In this document: one piece after another, positions 38,124-47,280 of the stretch
Numbering within the stretch: position 1 is the stretch's first letter
Layout: every line of letters begins with the position of its first letter
The notes under the pieces: generated by a model
Database searches by the model: none
Seen by the model: only the letters and a program-made list of their open reading frames with translations
Told to the model about the DNA's origin: nothing
Position numbers and translations under genes: made by a program
NCBI RefSeq assembly: GCF_902825235.1
Contig: NZ_CADEAJ010000005.1
Coordinates: 62,001-126,000 of the forward strand
DNA length: 64,000 nucleotides
Origin: Bartonella vinsonii subsp. vinsonii
Lineage (GTDB): Bacteria; Pseudomonadota; Alphaproteobacteria; Rhizobiales; Rhizobiaceae
Reading direction: 5' to 3'

Positions 38124-39758
38124 ATGCCAAAAGCAAAATCAAAAATAAAAAATACAGTATCCATCTCTCCCCATCATTATACCTATCCTAGTAGCGTCAC
38201 ACTCAAAAATAAATATGGAACGAAAAACTTAGCCTCTTTTCTGGAAAAATGCTCGCATGATACAACAAAAGCGTTGATTAATCTTCGTGAAGAACCTCTT
38301 CCAGAATACTTTGATAGCTCCTATCTAAAATATATTCACAAATGCTTGTTTGAAAATACGTTTGAATGGGCTGGTCATACCCGTGATGAAGTCTTTACAT
38401 TTGCAGATGGCACCTCTGCTGCCATGCCAGAAATGAAAAGAACAGGTTGGGAAAATCCTTTTGCCATTGGTGATGAAATCCGAGAAGGTTTACAAAAATT
38501 AGATCAGACACTTTTTGAAAAGAACAATTTGCAAAACTTAACACGCGAAGAATTTATTTCTGAAGCAATGGAAATGTTTAACTCTCTTAACCATATCCAC
38601 CCATTCAGAGAAGGCAATGGACGCACACAACGGTTCTTTTTTGAAAATCTAGCCAAAGCAGCAGGACATTCGCTTGACTTTTCACTTGTAACAAAAGAAC
38701 GCATGATGCTCGCTAGTATTGCGGTAGAAAAAGAAGGTAATCTGGAGCCTATGAAGCATCTGTTTGAAGATATTTCTCATCCAGAAAAAATACTTCTTTT
38801 AAAAGAGTTCATGGACAATATGAAAGAAAGTGGGCGCAATGTTAATGATCGCCCTGTTATGGTTGCAAAGGAAGGCGAAACTTACACAGGCCTCTTTAGA
38901 GGTATGGGTGTTGAGGGCTTTGCATTCAATGTGAAAGGTGCCTTCATTATCGGCAACAAAGAGCATCTCACACCAGAACAACTGAAAACATTAAAATCCG
39001 GTGAGAGGTTCACCTTTACAGTCCCCAGGACACAAGAGCTTGAAAAAATTCTCATCCCAGAAGAGACATTAGCCCCTTTAAGCAAAAGTGAACTTTTTGA
39101 AAAGGTTGCAGAAGATGCCTGTGTCCACACATGTCGACAACAAATCCAACATTTATCAAAAACTATTTATGGCAGTTCAAAAACACTAGATAAAGAGATG
39201 GTGAAGATTATTAAAAATCCAGAACTTGGGCAACAACTTTCCAATCAGATTAACAGATCTCCCAGTTCTGTTGCTAATCTCGTAGGTTTTGACCTCTTTT
39301 GTCTCAAAACTTCAGCGCGCGCAAATGCTGAAGAGCATGTTGAAACACTCTGTTGTGCCATTGTAAATTTCGCCCATGCTGTAAGACATGCTGAAAAGGA
39401 AATTACGCAAGAGCATCAAGCAGAACAAAACCGTCGCGGACAAAAAGTAGTAATGCCAAGTAAAGACTTGAAAGATCTTCTCACCTTACCAAAAGAATTA
39501 CAGCAAGAAGCATTAGAAAACAATTCTTCCCTTCAAAAAGAGCTCTGTACTCTCTTAAAAAATATCAAGGGCCGTCTCTCATCAACCGAGCATAAAGCAG
39601 TCAGGGATGGTGATCATGGGACACTCGCGAAAAGCCTTGGTGTCTCAGAACGTAAAGCGCAGGAAATTACAGAAATCACCAAACAAGCCAGAGAAGCACA
39701 CCAACAAGTGCAAACACGCACAGCCAGTCACTCAAAAGCGCTTGCTATGGCGAGCTAA
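38124..39758 (+). CDS. bepA: Fic-OB-BID effector with canonical FIC motif (BepA type)
   Basis: ATG 38124 follows AAGGAGATAATA and gives 544 residues starting MPKAKSKI. The FIC motif at 159-170 is HPFREGNGRTQR, fully canonical (catalytic His, metal-binding Glu, Gly-Asn-Gly-Arg for the triphosphate, second Arg), with the flap FTFADGTSAAMP upstream. It should be able to transfer AMP. OB fold (MVAKEGETYTGLFRGMG...) and BID domain (SKSELFEKVAEDACV onward) follow, and it ends SKALAMAS. BepA proteins inhibit host-cell apoptosis through the BID domain. The length equals that I recall for B. henselae BepA. Homology with the preceding gene extends into the 3' flank. Confidence 0.85.
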   Translation: MPKAKSKIKNTVSISPHHYTYPSSVTLKNKYGTKNLASFLEKCSHDTTKALINLREEPLPEYFDSSYLKYIHKCLFENTFEWAGHTRDEVFTFADGTSAAMPEMKRTGWENPFAIGDEIREGLQKLDQTLFEKNNLQNLTREEFISEAMEMFNSLNHIHPFREGNGRTQRFFFENLAKAAGHSLDFSLVTKERMMLASIAVEKEGNLEPMKHLFEDISHPEKILLLKEFMDNMKESGRNVNDRPVMVAKEGETYTGLFRGMGVEGFAFNVKGAFIIGNKEHLTPEQLKTLKSGERFTFTVPRTQELEKILIPEETLAPLSKSELFEKVAEDACVHTCRQQIQHLSKTIYGSSKTLDKEMVKIIKNPELGQQLSNQINRSPSSVANLVGFDLFCLKTSARANAEEHVETLCCAIVNFAHAVRHAEKEITQEHQAEQNRRGQKVVMPSKDLKDLLTLPKELQQEALENNSSLQKELCTLLKNIKGRLSSTEHKAVRDGDHGTLAKSLGVSERKAQEITEITKQAREAHQQVQTRTASHSKALAMAS

Positions 39759-39936
39759 ACCGTTTGAATCCGGTTTCCTTCATTTAAACACTCATAGCTG
39801 GGAGATGTTCTGACATTCTCCCGCTCCTGAAAAAAAAGAAAGTTGATGAACGCCCACCCACCGCTTTTGAAATGATCCTTTCCGGCATACCCCGTAATTT
39901 TAGATCATATCTCGATAAAAACTGGATAAGACTACA

Positions 39937-41856
39937 ATGAAATATACCAAAATGCAACTTGTACTTATTTTAGCCCCCATTGCTTTAGGAATTTTAACGA
40001 TATTCCTCGTTCCTCATTTGTTGCTGTTTATCATCACTGGGCTAAAGAACTCTCAAGTCTATTGGTATCTGCGCTCAGAACCCTTATTAGTACTCGTGCT
40101 CATTGCTGCTGTTTCATTATTTTACAACTTATCGCAAAAACTGTATCTACGCAAAGCGATCACACTTATCTCCGCTGTCTTTTTTGGCATCATAGCTTTT
40201 TCCTACATTTGGAGTGAAATAAAACGCTTAAGTCCCTATGTTGGTCAACAAGGGATAACGTGGAGTTATGCCCTCAAATTCATGGATCCCATGGTTGTCT
40301 TTGGCATTATTGGCGGCGTTGCTCTGTTAGCCATTCAAATCATGACACTCTCTCCACGAACAAACAAGATCAAGCGTGCCAAAAAAGGCGTTTTTGGAGA
40401 TGCCTCATGGATGCATTTAAGAGATGCAGCCAAAATTTTTCCTGCCAACGGCCAAATTGTCGTTGGTGAGAGATGCCGCGTTGATCAAGACAGTGTGCGC
40501 AATATTCCCTTTGCTCCTGGAGATAAAACAACATGGGGGAAAGGGGGGAAAGTGCCTTTGCTCACCTTTAATCTTGATTTCGGTTCAACGCACATGATCT
40601 TTTTCGCTGGTTCTGGTGGATATAAAACCACAAGTACAGTGATACCAACATGTTTAACATATCCAGGTTCTATTGTTTGCCTTGACCCTTCAACCGAAGT
40701 TGCTCCAATCGTCAAATTTGCTCGCCAAAAGATGGGCAATAGAAATGTTATTGTTCTTGATCCCAATTCCATCTTAACAAAAAATTTTAATGTGCTCGAT
40801 TGGCTTTTAGACGAGAGCGTGCCACGCACACAACGTGAAGCCAATATTGTGGGTTTTTCCAAATTGCTGCTTACAGATAAAAAATCAGAGAATTCTTCAG
40901 CAGAATATTTTTCGACACAAGCCCATAACCTTTTAACTGCTCTTCTTGCACATGTCATATTTTCTGACGAATATGAAGACAGTGAACGCAATTTAAAAAC
41001 ATTACGTGGGATTTTGTCTCAATCAGAAACGGCGGTTGTCAATCAATTACGGATGATTCAAGAAACAACCCCTTCTCCTTTTATTCGTGAAATGGTTGGT
41101 ATTTTCACAGAAATGGCAGAACAAACCTTTTCAGGGGTCTATACAACCGCCTCAAAGGACACCCAATGGCTTTCTTTGTCAAACTACGCTAATCTGGTCT
41201 GTGGAGATGATTTTGCATCCTCAGATATTACCAATGGCAATACCGATATTTTTCTCAATCTCCCTGCAAGCATTTTAAACAGTTATCCAGCGATTGGGCG
41301 AGTGATTATTGGCGCCTTTTTAAATGCCATGATTACAGCTGATGGAAACTACAAAAAGCGTGTTTTGTTTGTCTTGGATGAAGTTGATCTTCTTGGTTAT
41401 ATGAACATTTTAGAAGAAGCACGAGACCGTGGTCGTAAATATGGCACGTCCCTCATGCTTTTTTATCAATCCACTGGTCAGTTGATCAATCACTTTGGAG
41501 AAGCTGGAGCACGATCATGGTTTGAAAGCTGCTCCTTTGTGAGTTATGCCGCCATTAAAGACCTCCAAACAGCCAAAGACATTTCAGAACGCTGTGGTCA
41601 AATGACCGTTGAAGTCGCTGGAACCAGCAAATCGAGAGGTTTATCTTTAGGCAAGAGCTCTTACAACATCAATTATCAACAAAGAGCGCTGATTTTACCG
41701 CATGAAATTATTCAAGAGATGCGTCAAGACGAACAAATTATTCTTATGCAAGGACACCCCCCTTTACGATGTGGTCGAGCGATCTATTTTAGAAGAAAAG
41801 AAATGTTAGCGGCTGCTGAAAAAAACCGTTTTGCCCCACAAGCAAAGAAAAACTGA
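39937..41856 (+). CDS. virD4: VirD4 coupling protein
   Basis: The 639-residue protein has N-terminal membrane helices (LVLILAPIALGILTIFLV and others up to about 145), then a VirD4/TraG nucleotide-binding domain. Walker A is GSGGYKTTST near 226-235 and Walker B is RVLFVLDEVDLLG; the FYQSTGQL motif and GDASWMHLRDA block are also typical. It binds BID domains at the inner membrane and feeds effectors to the VirB channel. It is embedded among the effector genes. Confidence 0.95.
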   Translation: MKYTKMQLVLILAPIALGILTIFLVPHLLLFIITGLKNSQVYWYLRSEPLLVLVLIAAVSLFYNLSQKLYLRKAITLISAVFFGIIAFSYIWSEIKRLSPYVGQQGITWSYALKFMDPMVVFGIIGGVALLAIQIMTLSPRTNKIKRAKKGVFGDASWMHLRDAAKIFPANGQIVVGERCRVDQDSVRNIPFAPGDKTTWGKGGKVPLLTFNLDFGSTHMIFFAGSGGYKTTSTVIPTCLTYPGSIVCLDPSTEVAPIVKFARQKMGNRNVIVLDPNSILTKNFNVLDWLLDESVPRTQREANIVGFSKLLLTDKKSENSSAEYFSTQAHNLLTALLAHVIFSDEYEDSERNLKTLRGILSQSETAVVNQLRMIQETTPSPFIREMVGIFTEMAEQTFSGVYTTASKDTQWLSLSNYANLVCGDDFASSDITNGNTDIFLNLPASILNSYPAIGRVIIGAFLNAMITADGNYKKRVLFVLDEVDLLGYMNILEEARDRGRKYGTSLMLFYQSTGQLINHFGEAGARSWFESCSFVSYAAIKDLQTAKDISERCGQMTVEVAGTSKSRGLSLGKSSYNINYQQRALILPHEIIQEMRQDEQIILMQGHPPLRCGRAIYFRRKEMLAAAEKNRFAPQAKKN

Positions 41857-42456
41857 AAAACACCCTCTTATGGGTCGTGCGTCTTAAGGACACAACAACA
41901 GTATAAGAGAAAAAAACAGACATCCTCTAAAATCCCTTTAAAAGGAATTTCTGTATGGACCAACAAAAAAACAATCATGAAGCAGAATTCTTGATCACTG
42001 CTTTTATGCGTGTGACCACCAACACCAACGCCCATTATGACAGCATCCATTATAAAAAGCCCCAAAAACACCCAATGGCGATCACGACCACCCTATCTCT
42101 TCTTCAAACGCCTCTCAAAGAGCTTTTGAAGAGAGCAGCTTTGAAAGAAATGTTCTTGATGACAAAAATAAACAACAAGAAAACACACATCAAAGAAGCT
42201 GTCCTCACGCACATGAAAAAAATAACATGCATGCAAATAATGCAAACAAACCATCAATTCTTCTGCCAAAAGCATGATAAAAACACCATAAAACCGTTGA
42301 TACAGCCAGCAACATCTATACGGCGCTCTAGAGTTGAGGGATTAAACCTCTCTCCCGAAAGGCTTAAAATCTCAAAAGAATACGCGAAGGGGGGATTTTC
42401 CACGAAGCGTTTCGCACGCTTACCCACCACCCCCTTTACTTTAAGGAACAAAAAAG
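41857..42456 (+). other. 600-bp degraded segment between virD4 and bepC
   Basis: A 175-codon plus-strand frame (41955-42482) runs through, but its product is unlike any protein I know and overlaps the next gene start. Another phase shows a polar stretch (FEESSFERNVLDDKNKQQENTHQ) ending at 42281. The only recognisable part is the antitoxin relic at 42333-42405. I read the segment as decayed coding DNA. Confidence 0.5.
42333..42405 (+). pseudogene. Relic of a second biaA-like antitoxin gene
   Basis: Codons for VEGLNLSPERLKISKEYAKG match biaA residues IEGLTLHPKTLEILERYARG in order and spacing. The Ser of the inhibitory SxxxEG motif is Arg here, and the frame after FSTKRF no longer matches. It lies about 50 bases before the start of the bepC-type gene, the same place as biaA before its effector. 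Confidence 0.7.
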
Positions 42457-44055
42457 ATGTTGGAGCAAAATTACCTCTATAAAAATGGCCAAGCACTAAA
42501 AAATAAATATGGCATCAAGGACCCACAAAGACTATATAAGCGCTGTGCCCACGACACCGCCAGAGCAGCCGTGAATTTTCGCCATGAACCACCCCCACAA
42601 AAATTTGATGCCGCCTATATAAAAACAATCCACTGGAGCCTTTTCTATCAGACTTTTGAATGGGCCGGACAAACCCGCGATAAAGCCTTTACTTTTGCAG
42701 ATGGATCCACTGCTCGTATGCCCGCCATGCGACCAAAAGGTCATGAAGTACCCTTTGCAGTCGGTTCACAAATTCAAAAAGAACTAAAACAATTAGAGCG
42801 AAGACTTAGCGCAAAAAACAATTTACGAGGTTTATCACGCCAAGAATTTGCTGCAGAAGCCGCTGAAGTTTTTATGGCTCTAAACCATGCGCATCCTTTT
42901 CGAAAAGGCAATGGACGTGTCAGTCGTATGTTTATGGAAAAGCTTGGACAAGCAGCAGGCCATCAAATTGATTTTTCTTTTGTGACACAACAACGCATGA
43001 CTGTTGCCTGTGTTGAAGCAATGCAACATAACAATCCACAACCCATGAAAGATCTTTTTGAAGATATCACCCATCCACAAAAAGCATTTCTTTTAAAAGA
43101 ATTCATCTCCCAAATGAGAAATTCTGGACTCTCTGAAATCAATAATCGTGTTGTTATAGCAGCAAAAGAAGGTGTAACCTATGAGGGCATCTATAGAGGT
43201 TCTTCCGCAGAAGGTTTTGTTATGGAAGTGGATGGTGTTTTCGTCATCGGCCATAAAGATGATCTTACACCCGAGCAAGTGAAGACATTACGAAATGGTG
43301 CCCAAGTCTGTTTTGAAAAAACCAACATTCAAAACTTAAGAGAAACCCTGATTCCAAAAGAAAACTTAGCGCCACTCACGAATGAAGAATTGTTTGCAAG
43401 AGTTGCAAATGATCCTTTTGTTGAAACATGCCGAAAAGAAGTCGAGAATTTACTAAAGACTGTTTATAGAAACCCAAGAGTTTTAAATACACAGCTGGAT
43501 ATGATAGCAACAGATTCCGATTTAGGCGAACAGATTGCGGACCAAATAACACAAAATCCAACATCCATTTGTAAGCTTGCAGGAAGAAAAGTGCTTGGTA
43601 TAAGGAGCCCCGCTCGCAGACGGGCTGAAGAAAAACTTTCAAATTTGAGTGAAGCATTTAGAACTTATTCCACAGTGGCACAGCAAACAAAAGAAGACGT
43701 TCTAGAACAGCATACAAGAGAACAAAACCGTTTGAGCCAACCTGTCGAAAAACCTGAGAGAGCTTTACAAAACCTTTTTTCTTTACCCCTCGAACAACAA
43801 AGAGAAGCCTTATTACATTCTTCTGCACTCCAACAAAAACTCCATGTTTTTTCGCGCCAATTACACAATCGTTTATCATCAGAGGAGCGTCAAGCCATAC
43901 AAGAAAAAGATTGTACAAGACTTGCTTGCCTGCTTGGTACATCGGAAAGTAAAGCAAAAGAGATTACCAAAGTCATGAAATGCACCAAAGAAGCACAATG
44001 TCAGATGCGATCTCTCAAAATCAGTCGCTCCTCATCATTAGCTCTTACCAGCTAA
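42457..44055 (+). CDS. bepC: BepC-type Fic-OB-BID effector with lysine in the FIC motif
   Basis: This 532-residue effector starts MLEQNYLYKNG, with TTTAAGGAAC before the ATG. The FIC motif at 146-157 is HPFRKGNGRVSR: everything is canonical except Lys where Asp/Glu normally holds Mg. As I recall, this Lys is the mark of BepC, which does not AMPylate known targets but recruits the Rho activator GEF-H1 to the plasma membrane. OB (about 235-305) and BID (about 310-410) domains follow, then the tail LPLEQQREALLHSS...SSSLALTS. The length agrees with B. henselae BepC from memory. An antitoxin relic precedes it, consistent with a Fic that no longer needs inhibition. Confidence 0.82.
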   Translation: MLEQNYLYKNGQALKNKYGIKDPQRLYKRCAHDTARAAVNFRHEPPPQKFDAAYIKTIHWSLFYQTFEWAGQTRDKAFTFADGSTARMPAMRPKGHEVPFAVGSQIQKELKQLERRLSAKNNLRGLSRQEFAAEAAEVFMALNHAHPFRKGNGRVSRMFMEKLGQAAGHQIDFSFVTQQRMTVACVEAMQHNNPQPMKDLFEDITHPQKAFLLKEFISQMRNSGLSEINNRVVIAAKEGVTYEGIYRGSSAEGFVMEVDGVFVIGHKDDLTPEQVKTLRNGAQVCFEKTNIQNLRETLIPKENLAPLTNEELFARVANDPFVETCRKEVENLLKTVYRNPRVLNTQLDMIATDSDLGEQIADQITQNPTSICKLAGRKVLGIRSPARRRAEEKLSNLSEAFRTYSTVAQQTKEDVLEQHTREQNRLSQPVEKPERALQNLFSLPLEQQREALLHSSALQQKLHVFSRQLHNRLSSEERQAIQEKDCTRLACLLGTSESKAKEITKVMKCTKEAQCQMRSLKISRSSSLALTS

Positions 44056-44089
44056 AGGCGGAGCTGTCATTTTGCTTTCCTTAATCCTC

Positions 44090-44126
44090 TCTTGGCGCAA
44101 GTTCTTACATCTCCATTGCGCCAAGA
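44090..44126 (+). terminator. Stem-loop after bepC (copy 1 of a conserved family)
   Basis: TCTTGGCGCAA (44090-44100) pairs with TTGCGCCAAGA (44116-44126) around a 15-base loop. No T-run follows. The same element follows the three next effector genes. Confidence 0.6.
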
Positions 44127-44175
44127 AATGTTCTAGAATGTTACAAAAAAACTTGCATAAAAAGAGCCCCCGTTA

Positions 44176-44369
44176 TTTTATGTAACTTATTGATAAAATT
44201 TCACAAAAAAACTCTATAAAAGACACAAACATCAATTACAGTGGAGGAGAATAGCGCATAATCTTTGGAGCTCATTCAAATGAACACCTTATCTTTAGAT
44301 AAAATCTATCGAAACATAAAGGTGGAGAATGCCCCAAAGAGGTTTTCTAAATTTTGAAAGGAAACATGC
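44176..44369 (+). promoter_or_regulatory. Conserved effector leader/promoter, copy 1
   Basis: About 190 bases here are strongly similar to 45553-45764. Shared blocks are CTTATTGATAAAATTTCACA, ACTCTATAAAAGACACAAA, GAATAGCGCA, CAAAGAGGTTTTCT and GGAAAC(A/G)TGCATG. TATAAA in the second block is a plausible -10 region. It suggests each BID effector gene has its own promoter and a shared leader. Confidence 0.6.
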
Positions 44370-45398
44370 ATGAAAAAACATCAACCCTCCCCTTCTCCAC
44401 AATTTAACCCAGAAGAGCTCTACGCAAAGGTTAATAAACCGCAGAGAGACCAGCGTTCACAATCAGAACCAGAAGTCCTTTACGCTCAGGTTAAAAGACC
44501 GGAGAGAGGCCAGCGTCCACACTCAATCCCAGAAAATAATCCTTATGCCCCCCAAAAACCATCAAACCCAGAAAATGCCTATGCGGTGCCCCGTAGTGGG
44601 CTAAAACCCACACCATTAGTATCCCCCTATGCAGTAACTGATCTGCTTGGGGCAGAGGGGAGACCAGACTTTCAACGCCTAGAAAATCCTCTCTACGAAG
44701 GCGCTGAAGGGCATCACCCACGCCCACTATCAGAGCATCTCTACGCAGAGCTTGACTTTAGCCGACAGAGTGGGCAACGTCCTGCACAACCCGTAGAATC
44801 TGTCTATGCAACCGTTGGCAAGGGAAATGGTGGACCAGATGCTGACCATCGAGAAAATCTCATCTACCAAGGAGTGGAGAAAGGAAGAAGAACACCCCCC
44901 CCCAGGACACCACAAGATGAAGTGACTTCAAAGCTTGCACAAAACGTAAATTTCCAATATGGCGTAGCAGAAGTCCAAGAGTGGTGCAAAGTTGTTTATG
45001 GTAACCAGCATGCCTTGAACAACCAACTTGCTAAGATTCTTGAAAATCCTAGACAAGGAGAAAAAATCTTACGAGACCTTTTAGAAAATCCTGAAGGTCC
45101 TGGTAAGCTTGCCGGTCAAAAGCTATTTGGCGTAAAAAGTCCAGCCCGTCGAGAAGCGGAAGATGGCTTTCGTCCCCTTTGTGAAGCTTTTGAACGGCAT
45201 ATGAGAATAACCGCAAATACACACAAGGATCTTACAAAAAATCTCGAGAGGGGACAGGGAAGTCCAGAAAGACAAGAGCACAAACCTCACCACCGTCATC
45301 ACCAGCATCACGACAGAGGAAGAGAGCAGAGCGCTCATCAGCAAGAACAACAACGCAGCAGATCTCCTTCCCCAAAAGGAATGGCTTATGCGATGTAA
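44370..45398 (+). CDS. BID effector with many tyrosine motifs (BepD class)
   Basis: The 342-residue protein has no Fic domain. Residues 1-175 contain at least nine short tyrosine motifs, such as EELYAKV, EVLYAQV, NNPYAPQ, ENAYAVP, SPYAVTD, NPLYEGA, EHLYAEL, ESVYATV and NLIYQGV. These resemble EPIYA-like sites that host kinases phosphorylate to recruit SH2 proteins, as in BepD/BepE/BepF. One BID domain follows (about 190-285: VQEWCKVVYGNQHALNNQL, GEKILRDLLENPEG, KLAGQKLFGVKSPARREAE). The basic, His- and Arg-rich tail ends KGMAYAM and should be part of the secretion signal. Host targets are unknown. Confidence 0.85.
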   Translation: MKKHQPSPSPQFNPEELYAKVNKPQRDQRSQSEPEVLYAQVKRPERGQRPHSIPENNPYAPQKPSNPENAYAVPRSGLKPTPLVSPYAVTDLLGAEGRPDFQRLENPLYEGAEGHHPRPLSEHLYAELDFSRQSGQRPAQPVESVYATVGKGNGGPDADHRENLIYQGVEKGRRTPPPRTPQDEVTSKLAQNVNFQYGVAEVQEWCKVVYGNQHALNNQLAKILENPRQGEKILRDLLENPEGPGKLAGQKLFGVKSPARREAEDGFRPLCEAFERHMRITANTHKDLTKNLERGQGSPERQEHKPHHRHHQHHDRGREQSAHQQEQQRSRSPSPKGMAYAM

Positions 45399-45474
45399 GT
45401 GTGCACGATAACAACACATAAAATCTTTCCTGTTATGTGATCATTTGTTATTTTATCATTTTTTTATCTTATCT

Positions 45475-45508
45475 CTTGGCGCAATCGCTCTGTTTCGATT
45501 GCGCCAAG
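45475..45508 (+). terminator. Stem-loop after the first BID effector (copy 2)
   Basis: CTTGGCGCAATCG (45475-45487) and CGATTGCGCCAAG (45496-45508) form a perfect 13-pair stem with an eight-base loop. There is no T-run after it. Confidence 0.7.
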
Positions 45509-45552
45509 AATTGTTATGAAATATGACAAAAAAGTGGTCCATAAGAAATCTC

Positions 45553-45764
45553 ATAATTTTATATAAGTTATTGATAAAATTTCACAAAAAAACTCTATAA
45601 AAGACACAAATATCCATTACGATAGCAACGAATAGCGCAAGTCTTTGGAAGCCCTTCACATTTATGTCCTCTTCAAATTGATCCTTTGTCTAAAAGCTTC
45701 AAACAATAAAGGTGAAGAATGCGCCAAAGAGGTTTTCTCAAACAATGATAAAAAGGAAACGTGC
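45553..45764 (+). promoter_or_regulatory. Conserved effector leader/promoter, copy 2
   Basis: It shares TTATTGATAAAATTTCACA, ACTCTATAAAAGACACAAA, GCGCCAAAGAGGTTTTCT and AAGGAAACGTGC with 44176-44369. The right end supplies the ribosome-binding site of the next gene. Confidence 0.6.
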
Positions 45765-46979
45765 ATGAAAAAAAACCAACCCCCTCCTCTACAGCTTTCA
45801 GTACAAGAACGCATAAAACTCTACGAACAAACCGCTGCAGATCACACTTCCTCAGAAATCCTCTCCTCAAAATCTACCCCACAAAGCAAAAAACCGTCTC
45901 CTGCCTTAAAAGAAAAACAACAAAGACACTCTGTAAGAAACACGACAGCGCAAAATGAAGAGGAAACTCTTTACGCAACAGCAGCTTTACAAACAACAAC
46001 AAGGGTTCTCTCAGAAGCACAAATCATGAAGCTTCTTCCACACAGCCAATTGGTGAAAGCATATCAAGAAAAAATCCAAAGTTTGTGCAAAATTGTTTAT
46101 GGCAACGAAAATCTTTTACAAGAAAAAATAGGGGAAATTCAAAAAAATCCCACTCTGGGAGAAAGCCTTTCATGGCAAATTTCAGCACAGCCGGAGAGTT
46201 TTTCTAAGCTTGCCGGTTTCAATCTATGGGGCATAAAAAACAGCGCCCGCAAAAATGCAGAAGAAAATCTTCCTACCCTTTGTGACGCTATTGCTGGTTA
46301 CGGAGAAGCTGTACAATATGCAAGAGAAGACTTGTCGATAACCCCAGACGCAGTCCTCACATATTATGAACAATCAATGGGCCGTGAGGCTGTCGCCAAA
46401 ATCTTGCAAAGTTCAAATCAATCTGAAAAGGAGAATGCAGAAATTTCTACCATGATTCAACAAAATCCAACGGTTACAAGATATCAGGCACGTATCAAAT
46501 ATTGGTGCCATGTCGTTTTTGGCAAATCGAATATTTTGGCAAGCAAAATGGAAGAAATTCTCCACAATCCTGCTATGGCAGAGGAATTGACATGGCAACT
46601 TGCCGCATACCCTCAATCACTTCATAACTATGCTGGTATGAAAGTGTGTGGCTTAAAAAATAGTGTCCGCAGACATGCTGAAGCCGGCCTTCCCTCCCTG
46701 ATTGACACCATTGACAATTATGCAAATGCCGTTCATTTGCTAAAAGAGAGCCTTGTGCAATCCCAACAACTGCAACAAAAAACCCATGCCCCCTCTGCTG
46801 AACTGGCTAAAGACTTAAAAAAACAAAAAGATTTAACCAAGTCTTCTAAACTTCCTGAATATCTATCCTCCACCCCCCATCATGAGGCGAGAAAAACCTC
46901 TCAACAAACACACGAAAGAACACAGGACACTCATTCTCGCAAAAAAACCGCAGCCAAAACGATGGCTTTTGCCAGCTAA
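45765..46979 (+). CDS. BID effector with two BID domains (BepE class)
   Basis: ATG 45765 follows AAAAGGAAACGTGC, as in the neighbours; the longer frame to 45645 lies in the leader. The 404-residue protein has a short polar N-terminus with one tyrosine motif (ETLYATA). BID 1 spans about 90-195 (IQSLCKIVYGNENLLQEKI, GESLSWQISAQPES, KLAGFNLWGIKNSARKNAEE) and BID 2 about 225-335 (IKYWCHVVFGKSNILASKM, AEELTWQLAAYPQS, YAGMKVCGLKNSVRRHAE). It ends KTMAFAS. Two BIDs fit BepE, which protects migrating infected cells; the call is by architecture only. BID 2 probably carries the secretion signal with the tail. Confidence 0.85.
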   Translation: MKKNQPPPLQLSVQERIKLYEQTAADHTSSEILSSKSTPQSKKPSPALKEKQQRHSVRNTTAQNEEETLYATAALQTTTRVLSEAQIMKLLPHSQLVKAYQEKIQSLCKIVYGNENLLQEKIGEIQKNPTLGESLSWQISAQPESFSKLAGFNLWGIKNSARKNAEENLPTLCDAIAGYGEAVQYAREDLSITPDAVLTYYEQSMGREAVAKILQSSNQSEKENAEISTMIQQNPTVTRYQARIKYWCHVVFGKSNILASKMEEILHNPAMAEELTWQLAAYPQSLHNYAGMKVCGLKNSVRRHAEAGLPSLIDTIDNYANAVHLLKESLVQSQQLQQKTHAPSAELAKDLKKQKDLTKSSKLPEYLSSTPHHEARKTSQQTHERTQDTHSRKKTAAKTMAFAS

Positions 46980-47010
46980 GCATAGATAAACTTGAGTTTT
47001 TCATGTTGTT

Positions 47011-47045
47011 CTTGGCGCGATTTCCGCAAAGGAGTTTGCACCAAG
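47011..47045 (+). terminator. Stem-loop after the second BID effector (copy 3)
   Basis: CTTGGCGC (47011-47018) faces GCACCAAG (47038-47045) with one C-A mismatch and a longer loop. It is the weakest member of the family. Confidence 0.5.
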
Positions 47046-47280
47046 TGCCATAAATAACATAAAGGAGAAGCTTTATCAGAATTTCCTCATTATTTGACCT
47101 AACTTATTCATAAACCTGCATATTGACAAATATTGATAATGATCTGCACGAAAAACACAAAATCTTTTGAAAGTATTTTTAGCCTCCTCCATAAAAAACG
47201 ATGAAAAAGCATCACGATGGAGAGAGAACAGCGAAGGGGGATTGAACACAAAGAGTATAAAAGTTTGAAAGGAAACATGC

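Noticed and set aside
41955..42482. A 175-codon frame between virD4 and bepC as a real gene
   Set aside because: It runs into the bepC coding region, contains an antitoxin relic in part of its length, and otherwise lacks protein-like patterns.
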